A stretch of 64,000 nt of DNA from Branchinecta lynchi (taxonomy: Eukaryota; Arthropoda; Branchiopoda; Anostraca; Branchinectidae). Shown here piece by piece: positions 57,535 through 64,000 of this stretch (the stretch's first letter is position 1; each line of letters starts with the position of its first letter). The DNA lies in assembly GCA_023053575.1 (NCBI GenBank), contig JAKZAP010000008.1, positions 955,001 to 1,019,000 of the forward strand, read 5' to 3'. The notes beneath the pieces are model-generated. The model ran no database searches and was not told where the DNA came from. It saw only the letters and a list, made by a program, of their open reading frames with translations. The position numbers were made by a program, and so were the translations under genes.

Positions 57535-58560
57535 TATAATCGCCGAACGGGGGAAGTAAATAGGTAGCGCGAGCAAGGCCCCCGGATTATGAAACCCTCC
57601 CGGAAGGCCACCCCTCCGCCCAGGAATTATAGCAGAACCATACAAGAAGAACAAATACCGGCAATTGGTTATATTTACAAAAAGAAGCGAAGAATTAAAA
57701 AGATGAAAAGATAAGAGTGAATCACGGTATATCACTGAATTTATGCCCAATGAATTTACGCCTAAGCCTCGATAAGCACGTACGCAGGAACTCCCCCTCG
57801 CAAATCTGCGCCGCTATGACCACCCTTGGTCCAAGACAGAACAGACTACTCAAAGGGAGCTAGGGCCGAGGCACGCCTTAGTTAATCTAGACCACTAGGC
57901 CCACCCTTGGTACCAGACAGCCTGAAAAACCGCAAGGCGCCCAGGACCCGTGCAAAGAAAGGCTTTGTCTAACTGATGTCACTTGCTGCTCCTAGAAATT
58001 TGCCCACTATCCAAAAGGAAAAACACTGAACCCAGATAACAAGAATCACAAAAGTTGTAGATCAAGAAAACACTATCGACTTATTCAGAGAGACAGGAAA
58101 ATGAACAAGAAATAATAATTTAAATGATTTTTACTGACTTAAAAGTTACTGCTTATTTTTACTATGTACGAACACTTCATATGTGAAAAGATGGTTACTT
58201 TACCTACAAACTACATTCTTACAAGAGAACTGAACTCTTTGAAAGCCAAGACAAGTCTGCCGAAGGATTCTCAACACCAAACGTGCGAAAGCTGTTGTTA
58301 TTGTTGGTCTGAGGCAACGTTGTTTACAGCTATATTTTCAAGAAGGCCTTGGTTATACCTAGCCTATGTGTTTACACTTTATACTTTCGAGAACCTTCGC
58401 CATTATGGTCTAGACTGATGCTTATGCACTGTATGGGAAACATTACTTTGTTGACAAAATATTACAAGAAACGTATAGCTACTATTTCTGTCCTTGATCT
58501 TAAATAATTAATTGACGTAGTTGACTGATATTTAGATTAAGTCTTTAATCGAAGATTACA
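57535..58560. repeat. Right long terminal direct repeat
   Basis: Second copy of the 1.03-kb repeat (see 49913-50939). It is followed directly by GACC and the continuation of the family A unit. A purine-rich stretch (AAAAAAAAAATAGGCGGG) lies about 30 bases upstream and could be a polypurine tract, weakly. Confidence 0.9.
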
Positions 58561-59700
58561 GACCGGATCCGATACTTTTGGGGGAGTTGGAGGGGGGCAC
58601 CGAAGTGTTCGTGAAACGCTTAGCGTCGAGGGATCGGGATGGAATTTGGCAGGAAGAACAAGATAAGCTCTAGGCTATTGACAGAACCAAATCATATCGG
58701 ACTCTTTGGGGGGAGTTGGAGGGGGGGGGGGGTCTGCAATTCCCCTGATCGCGAGTTAGGATACTTCCAGATGTGCTAAGGAGGATGAAACTTGGCAGGC
58801 AAATTAGTGACTCGGCCAAATAGACAAAAAGACCTGACAGAATGCCCTGGGAAGACTTTGTTCCACCTTCTGGGGGAGTTAAGGGAAGGAGAATCCGGAA
58901 ATTACTGACTTCCGTAGGTTGCGAAGGGGTGGTCCGATTCGAATGAAACCTTATGGGTGATAAGGACTAATGACCTGGACATGCAAAAGATGGGTCCGAA
59001 CCACATTGGGAAGGATCCGAAAACTGTATGGCATGCACAAAAACTAAACATATGGGGCAAATGTGATACAAGTTGGACAGTACCAAATGTATGTGGCCTG
59101 GATTTGTTATTTGGCGTCCGGATCCGGCCACGGTAGGATGATGATGAAGAGGAAAGCAGAAATTTGCAGATATGTTACGACACGAGTCAAACTTGACGGA
59201 TGAGAAGACGAGATGTCAGAGATCCAAAGTTTTCATACCCATGCCGTGTTCGGCCACAGTGAGGGGACTTGAGGGGGGGGGGGGGGGTCCCGGACATTTT
59301 CTAGCTCGTGGATTGATTTGAATGAGACTTTCATAGTAGAGATATCATATGCCCTTTATGACACATTTTAGGTTCCAGAAAGGATCCGAGCAAGATGGGT
59401 GGGGTCCCGAAAAATGCTCAGATTCGAGTGAAAATTGATCGGCGGTAAGACAAGATGCTTTAGATTATTTATTTATGTGTTCGAACCAGATTCGGTCATG
59501 GTAGGGGTAGTTTGAGGGGGGAACCGGAAATAGTGTTCCACTCCCAGAGATCAAAAGAGTGGATCTGAACTTGGAAGGTAGACAAGCCATTTGCCTTAGA
59601 TGATCCTAGGTGATGCCGGAAATGCTCAGACCGAGTGAAACTAGATATCCTATTTCTAGGTCCGATCCTAGGGTGTTGAAGGGGGTATTTTGTGACGTTC
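58561..59700 (+). repeat. Family A element, right part
   Basis: Continues from GACCGGATCCGATACTTTTGG through GAGGATGAAACTTGGCAGGC (58790) and diverged units parallel to 18285-18740 and 43010-43960. It ends near GGGGGTATTTTGTGACG. The tandem GCGCACTTTAAGG core is absent, as in the 17311 copy. Confidence 0.75.
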
Positions 59701-60083
59701 TCATCTACTTTCTTATACCACCTAGTTTTTCAATGTTCATTTCATTTTCAATAATCCACAAAATCCCGCAAGAGATTAGGGGGGCTAGGATTTCCCAGCA
59801 GCCCTAACAGAATAAGCAGTGTCTAACGTAGCCATTTGCCACAGATGCAACAAATGTAAAGATTATTCCGCCGTTCAGCACAGCTTACCGGTCTACGCCA
59901 AAAAAGGGTGCAGTCCCAAACGACGAGGCACCATCTTAAAAAGATTCAACATGAATTTGCTTTAAAGTATTATTTGAACAAAAAATCAGATGAAAAATCG
60001 TAAATGAGCAAGAAAACTCAGCCTTTTGAGTGCATTGCGACAGGCAGTTGCTCGAATCTAATGTTTGAGGAGTGCTTACGAAA
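59701..60083. other. Unassigned sequence
   Basis: No gene or repeat recognised between family A and the hAT-type element. Confidence 0.45.
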
Positions 60084-60091
60084 TAGGTTTT

Positions 60092-60291
60092 CAGGCCCGT
60101 ATCCAGGAATTTATTTCGTGGGGGGGGGGGGGTGTGACTGCGGGTAGACACAAAAGTACAAAAAAGACATAGATCAGAGGGAAAAGTCTATAAAAATGAT
60201 TATTTTTTTATTTTATTTTTGTTGGGGGGTGGGAATGGGGGCGGGGGGGGGTTCGAACCACTACCCTCCCCCCCCCCTGGATACGGCCCTG
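60092..60291. mobile_element. Short hAT-type element with exact 8-bp duplication
   Basis: Ends CAGGCCCGTATCCAGG and CCTGGATACGGCCCTG, flanked by TAGGTTTT at 60084-60091 and 60292-60299. G/C tracts just inside the ends, as in the other copies. Confidence 0.92.
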
Positions 60292-60297
60292 TAGGTT

Positions 60298-60615
60298 TTA
60301 GCCCCGTTTTAGCTTAGGTCGTTTCGGGGGTTCAGTTTTGCGTCTGAAGAGGTAGAGACAGGTTATAAAATTTGTAACAAGGCGTCGAAGTTTATCAGGA
60401 GCACAGACTACAGCATCAAACACTTTTTGCGCCAGTTTTTGATTCCGTATAAGTGCCGTACGTAATTTGAATATGTTTATGACGATGCTGTAAATATGTT
60501 GCTGTTGAGGTTTATAACACAGTATACCAGAAGAAATCAGATTAAAATTAGCCAATGGGGTGCAAGTGTTTTTTGAGTGGCTAACACGATGTGAGTATTG
60601 TTGACAAGAAACCAA
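60298..60615 (-). CDS. Open frame of 105 codons, function unknown
   Basis: A minus-strand frame from MVSCQQYSHRVSHSKNTCTP to a basic end (RRKTEPPKRPKLKRG). It overlaps the hAT-type element's right duplication by two bases at its stop, and its 5' end meets the plus-strand ORF head-to-head. Its composition (Leu/Val/Lys-rich with a basic tail) could be a terminal exon or retroelement piece, but nothing identifies it. Chance remains possible. Confidence 0.2.
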   Translation of the reverse strand: MVSCQQYSHRVSHSKNTCTPLANFNLISSGILCYKPQQQHIYSIVINIFKLRTALIRNQKLAQKVFDAVVCAPDKLRRLVTNFITCLYLFRRKTEPPKRPKLKRG

Positions 60616-60617
60616 AA

Positions 60618-60932
60618 ATGCGAGTAAGAATATATGGTCACGACGGAAATATGTCTGAACTCAAGTTTGGGGGTTGTTATAGTATAATAACTCTTATCGA
60701 ACAGGTATGCAACGAATATCTTCCTATGCCCCACAGGAAGTTAAATTATGGCAGTTACTTCTGTGGAGGTTGTTACGACCTTATATCATCCTCCAGAGAC
60801 GATGATACGAAGCCGTATCAGCCTCCGCAGACGTCCATCGAGCACTTTTCCTCAATAACTGAAAATGTGAAGCTGACCTCTAAAAAACAAATTAAAAACA
60901 ATTTTAGTAAAGAAACACAAAAGAACACTTAG
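60618..60932 (+). CDS. Intronless ORF of 104 residues with a C-x-x-C end motif, possibly zinc-finger-associated-domain-like
   Basis: Starts MRVRIYGHDGNMSELKFGGC and ends in a Lys/Asn-rich tail with TAG at 60930-60932. The middle reads IEQVCNEYLPMPHRKLNYGS and then YFCGGCYDLISS. The spacing of an acidic helix, a short loop and C-x-x-C followed by a hydrophobic residue recalls the second half of arthropod ZAD domains, but the first C-x-x-C is absent, so this is only a suggestion. AATAAA lies about 20 bases after the stop (60953). It could be a small gene, a last exon or a retrocopy. An in-frame GTG precedes the ATG, so the start is uncertain. Confidence 0.35.
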   Translation: MRVRIYGHDGNMSELKFGGCYSIITLIEQVCNEYLPMPHRKLNYGSYFCGGCYDLISSSRDDDTKPYQPPQTSIEHFSSITENVKLTSKKQIKNNFSKETQKNT

Positions 60933-60965
60933 AAAAACTATATAAAAAAATATAATAAATGTCGA

Positions 60966-61266
60966 AAAATGACAGAACATCTTACTCTCTTAGACAACCA
61001 GACTATGCCCTAGGCCATACCTTGACAAGTCGGATTTCCACTGAGAATACAGCTTGTCAACTGAAACAACATCCTACTATCCTTTGCTTTCTAAAAGCTA
61101 GTTATTCACCATTGAAAAAATGACAGAACATCTTACTCTCTTAGACAACCAGCCTATGCCCTAGGTCATAACTTGTCACAATCGGATTTGCACTGGAATA
61201 CACCTTGTCAACTGAAACAACATCCTACTATCCCTTGCTTTCCAAAAGCTAGTTATTCAGCATAGA
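60966..61266. repeat. Tandem duplication of 151 bp (two units)
   Basis: TGACAGAACATCTTACTCTC starts each unit (60970 and 61121), and GAAACAACATCCTACTATCC and AAAAGCTAGTTATTCA recur in both. The units differ by a few substitutions and small indels. Confidence 0.9.
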
Positions 61267-61907
61267 TCACCGTCTTTGATCTCGAATTTTTCTGGTTTTC
61301 TCAAGAGCCAACACGTGGTTTTTTTATTGTTTACATTTAGTTCCACGACCCCTAGAATAGTCATTTTAGTAGATCTACGGTAGGTTTTCACGACCGCTAG
61401 CTGGCATCTGAATCGCCAAAATAGTAAAAGACTGCATTGGTAAAAACTGAAGTGCTTGAGTTCCAACGGTAGTCATTTTAGTAGGTCTACAGTAGGCTTG
61501 GCTTGCTACTTCAGTAAAGTAAAATTCCTTACCCGATTAGGAAAAAAATACCAAAAAAGAAGAATAAGTCCTGCCTATAAAAGTATTCTGTTCGAAAAAG
61601 TTATAATAGTTAACATGCCTCCATCTCGGTTCATTTCAGAATAACAACCTCGACGGCATCGCCTTCGGCTCGGATAGGTTATTTTCCATGGCCATTCTCA
61701 ATGTTATTTTCCCGTATCCACCTCGATGTCGGAAGTTAACCTTCATTACTGAACTGGGAATACTAAAAAAGGAAAACAGATCTTTCTTTCATTTTTTGGA
61801 CAACTATGAAGTGTCACAGGGACATCCAGAGTTACTAGATTGAAAACATGATGGATATGCCAAGTGATCCTGCACGACTTGCCTCATTTTAACACTCTTC
61901 TAATTCA
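61267..61907. other. Unassigned sequence
   Basis: Contains a short direct repeat (AGTCATTTTAGTAGRTCTAC at about 61362 and 61474). No gene recognised. Confidence 0.4.
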
Positions 61908-62376
61908 ATGCCCACAAACCGAGGTAATTTTGAGCCGTGGGCATTATATTATTATTTTAAATTAGGATGTCGGCGCAGGCACTTAGGGTATGGTTCCAAC
62001 TCCGGACTAACTCTCTTCCATTACGGTACAGAAAGAAAGTTTTTGATAGGCGAAAACAGGTCGGTGAGGAGAACTACAATTGCCCACTTTGTTGCACTGG
62101 GCAAGATACCATTGACCACCTTCTAGGACAGTGCCAAGAGCTTCCTTCATTGGGTTTAGTTGGGATGGCTGGTGGTGTTCTCTTCCCTGGTATCTTAAAG
62201 TCGACAAATAAAAGTGTAATCCGTGAGGTAGTTTCTTTCGTTTTGAATGCAATGAAAATAAGAAAATAGTTTGTGTTTCATTATTAGTGTTATAAATTGT
62301 TGTTGGCGCTTCAGGAATCTGTTGTATGGCCGTATTAGGCTTTTTCCAATAAATTATTATTATTATTATTATTATA
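61908..62376 (+). mobile_element. 5'-truncated LINE: zinc-knuckle C-terminus and (ATT)n tail
   Basis: The frame 61967-62269 encodes about 100 residues. It includes a basic RTNSLPLRYRKKVFDRRKQ stretch and then NCPLCCTGQDTIDHLLGQC, a C-x2-C-x8-H-x4-C knuckle typical of the C-terminal end of many non-LTR retrotransposon polyproteins. After the stop a short 3' UTR ends TTTTTCCAATAAATTATTATTATTATT (to 62376). The reverse transcriptase is missing, so it is a dead copy. Confidence 0.75.
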
Positions 62377-62899
62377 AGTGTTAGCCTCTGGCAGCATCAA
62401 GAAGAGAAGGCGAGAAAGGGACCAAACAAAAGGTCCTGGTATAACAAGTAAAGGTGAGGCTTCACCTTCTAGATGTTTCTTCCGGATTCCAGACAGCCGT
62501 TTTCGTCGAGACGGGTCTGGAAGGTGAAGCCGGGCCAAAAACGTCTTGAAGTCCGGGGTGTCGGACACCCCAGATTCCGGATGTCTGGAAGGTGCCATAG
62601 AGGCAACCCGTTCGAGAGACACAACAAATATGGGAATGAGGGAAGAAAAGGGAAAGTGATTGACAGTTCTGACTGGGATACAAGAGATATTTGAAATGTA
62701 AAGGGGAAATCTAGGAAATGTTGAAGAACAGCAAATTTAGCTATCATCATTATCATGCAAATCTGAAAGGGTTGGCTTGACTATGCGGAAGCCCCGGACG
62801 TCTGGGAATCTGGAAGGTGAAGGCTGGCTTTAAGAGACTAGTCTTTGCCGTCTGTCCCAGCAAGGACTGCAAGCTCATATGGCCGGAATAAATTAAGGA
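62377..62899. other. Unassigned sequence with short internal repeats
   Basis: The motif TCTGGAAGGTGAAG and variants occur at about 62515, 62584 and 62807, alongside a GGGGTGTCGGACACCCC palindrome near 62557. No gene recognised. Confidence 0.45.
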
Positions 62900-62980
62900 A
62901 TGGATGATCCGGTCCGGAACTATAAACGGGTTCCCACTCCAACCTACGCAGATAACTGGACCGGAATACGAAGATTTCCA
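62900..62980 (+). CDS. Candidate first exon of a small gene (plus strand)
   Basis: ATG right after an in-frame stop (TAA GGA ATG) opens a 27-codon stretch MDDPVRNYKRVPTPTYADNW followed by TGIRRFP. It ends in phase 0 at the donor TTTCCA|GTGAGT. The next candidate exon at 63896 starts in phase 0, has a good acceptor and continues with the same basic/proline/tryptophan style. The joined product would be 60 residues. I do not recognise the family. Confidence 0.4.
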
Positions 62981-63895
62981 GTGAGTCGGTTCACAAGCCC
63001 AACAGACCTGCCATGTTTCATCTATCACGTGCGAAAGTCCCTTTTCCTAAATCTCCTCTGCATCCGATTACTCAGAAGTTAATCAGAAAAGAAAGCTTCT
63101 TTAAGGGTCAAAGGCGTTTTTTCGTGGCAATCTAGATTGACGATTCACAATCCGGATTCTACGACATGTGTTTTCTCTGATAATTCAGATTGTGAAAAAT
63201 CGTCTACTCTGGCAATCTGAAAATTCGTATTCGTTGGATTGCAGTCTTGTAATCTGAGAGATGTGCTGTTTCTCCAATGAATCAGTTATTTTGGATTTTC
63301 CGGGACTGTCGCGGAAAAATGACTTACGATAGTTCTGCCCACCGAATAACAACCAGACCTGATCTCTTCATCCGTTCGGCACTTCTGTGCGACAAAAGAT
63401 TCCCGACACCGTCCCGACTCTACAAACAATGATCGCAATCGGTCTGATCCAAAAGAGACACATCTAGGTCTGAACGCTGAGCCTAATAAATAAGGTCTTA
63501 TCCTAGTCCCGCCATCTGTTGAGCCCTGTATTCCACATCAAGCGTGTTCTCCCAACCAAATTTTGTCCCAAATCTCTCAATCTGTTTGGCCCTTTTCTCG
63601 GAACCCTTCAACTCCCCCACGGTGGCCGGATTTCACCTGGTTCTACAAGTGGCACATTTCTCGGCCTTGCGGCCCTCCTGTTTACTGAATTTCGTCCCGA
63701 TCTTTTCATATATTATGCGTTTTATCATGCCACCAGTGTTCCGAAACCCCAATCCCGCTCCCCCAACAGTGGCCAAATTTGGTTCTTGTCAATAAACTAA
63801 TTATCGATGAGCAATTCCGTAACAGAATATACTGTATATATGTAACATGCTGTTAGACCTATCCTTGTCTTACCTGTATATGATTTGCATTTCAG
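62981..63895. other. Candidate intron with a distant family A-like fragment
   Basis: Around 63520-63790 phrases such as CAACTCCCCCACGGTGGCCGGA match the minus-orientation family A copies (1890-1925). The rest is unassigned. Confidence 0.4.
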
Positions 63896-63997
63896 AAGGC
63901 AAAGAGGGCCCAGAAAGACGTCGTCCCCCCACCTAGGTTTCCATGGAATGATACATGGATATTACAGAAAAACGAAGCGGCCATTGGTCCCTACTAG
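63896..63997 (+). CDS. Candidate terminal exon at the right edge
   Basis: The acceptor TGATTTGCATTTCAG is followed by 33 open codons, KAKRAQKDVVPPPRFPWNDT and then WILQKNEAAIGPY, and a TAG at 63995-63997. The other two frames either stop early or read on without a stop to the window edge. The exon fits in phase with 62980. The window ends three bases later, so the 3' UTR is not seen. Product unknown. Confidence 0.4.
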   Translation, partial: KAKRAQKDVVPPPRFPWNDTWILQKNEAAIGPY

Positions 63998-64000
63998 TTC

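Larger units (their letters stand above)
49913..58560. mobile_element. Young LTR-type element (8.65 kb) inserted in family A
   Basis: Two direct repeats of about 1.03 kb (49913-50939 and 57535-58560) flank 6.6 kb. The repeat ends TATAATC and GATTACA are near inverted repeats, close to the TG...CA rule. The flanking GACC (49909-49912 and 58561-58564) is a 4-bp target duplication, and its removal restores family A. LTR elements make 4-6 bp duplications (established). No gag, protease, reverse transcriptase or integrase was seen inside, so if it is an LTR element it is non-autonomous. The orientation is unknown. Confidence 0.65.

Noticed and set aside
1..64000. tRNA or rRNA genes
   Set aside because: I saw no cloverleaf with A/B-box pattern and no rRNA-like stretch by eye. 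A tRNAscan-SE or covariance-model run would be decisive.

Overview
The window looks like a gene-poor, repeat-dense stretch of a eukaryotic nuclear genome. Reasons: long introns with GT/AG junctions, no long uninterrupted ORFs, LINE 3' tails, hAT-type elements with 8-bp target duplications, and many poly-G/poly-C tracts. The best taxonomic hint is a pair of genes whose predicted proteins carry the four-cysteine layout (C-x5-C ... C-x3-Y-x2-C-P) of the DM4/DM12 family, which is mainly known from arthropods. I therefore infer an arthropod (which group I cannot say), with modest confidence.

Host genes. I assembled fragmentary gene models by matching splice sites and codon phase. (1) A plus-strand DM4/12-like gene has exons at 6566-6732, 20296-20393 and 23680-23896 and introns of 13.6 and 3.3 kb; its 5' exon(s) lie left of the window or were not found. 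(2) A minus-strand relative has a signal-peptide exon at 39185-38876 and a second exon at 29654-29345; its 3' end was not found. The two are convergent, and the intron that follows the C-x5-C motif sits at the same place and phase in both. (3) Weaker candidates: a minus-strand exon pair (54235-54103 and 48762-48682), a plus-strand pair (52992-53171 and 56390-56470), a plus-strand pair at the right edge (62900-62980 and 63896-63997), and intronless ORFs at 40371-40538 and 60618-60932.

Repeats fill most of the rest. Family A (roughly 367-2075, 7505-9485, 17311-18740, 20794-21880, 22264-23668, 24335-24645, 43010-43960 and a copy split between 49181 and 59700) has a palindromic GCACTTG/CAAGTGC start, a GTCC/GTCT stretch, and internal tandem units. 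Family B (6840-7433, 10480-11710, 27426-29253, 30902-31868, 32381-33835, 44113-45037) starts and ends at a GGGATCCC palindrome and has the same overall plan. Family E (3068-4434, 45213-48425) is bounded by GTGTTGCGAGAGCAACAC palindromes. Several short hAT-type elements have exact 8-bp target duplications. A TA-flanked foldback MITE carries a LINE 3' tail. A 326-bp inverted repeat at 19172-19497 contains a hammerhead-ribozyme-like core, as in Penelope-like elements.

The most striking structure is 49913-58560. Two 1.03-kb direct repeats, identical as far as I could read, flank 6.6 kb of DNA. The whole unit interrupts a family A element and has a 4-bp GACC target duplication. This is the layout of a very young LTR element, but no gag-pol coding was seen inside; instead there are decayed coding remnants and candidate spliced exons.
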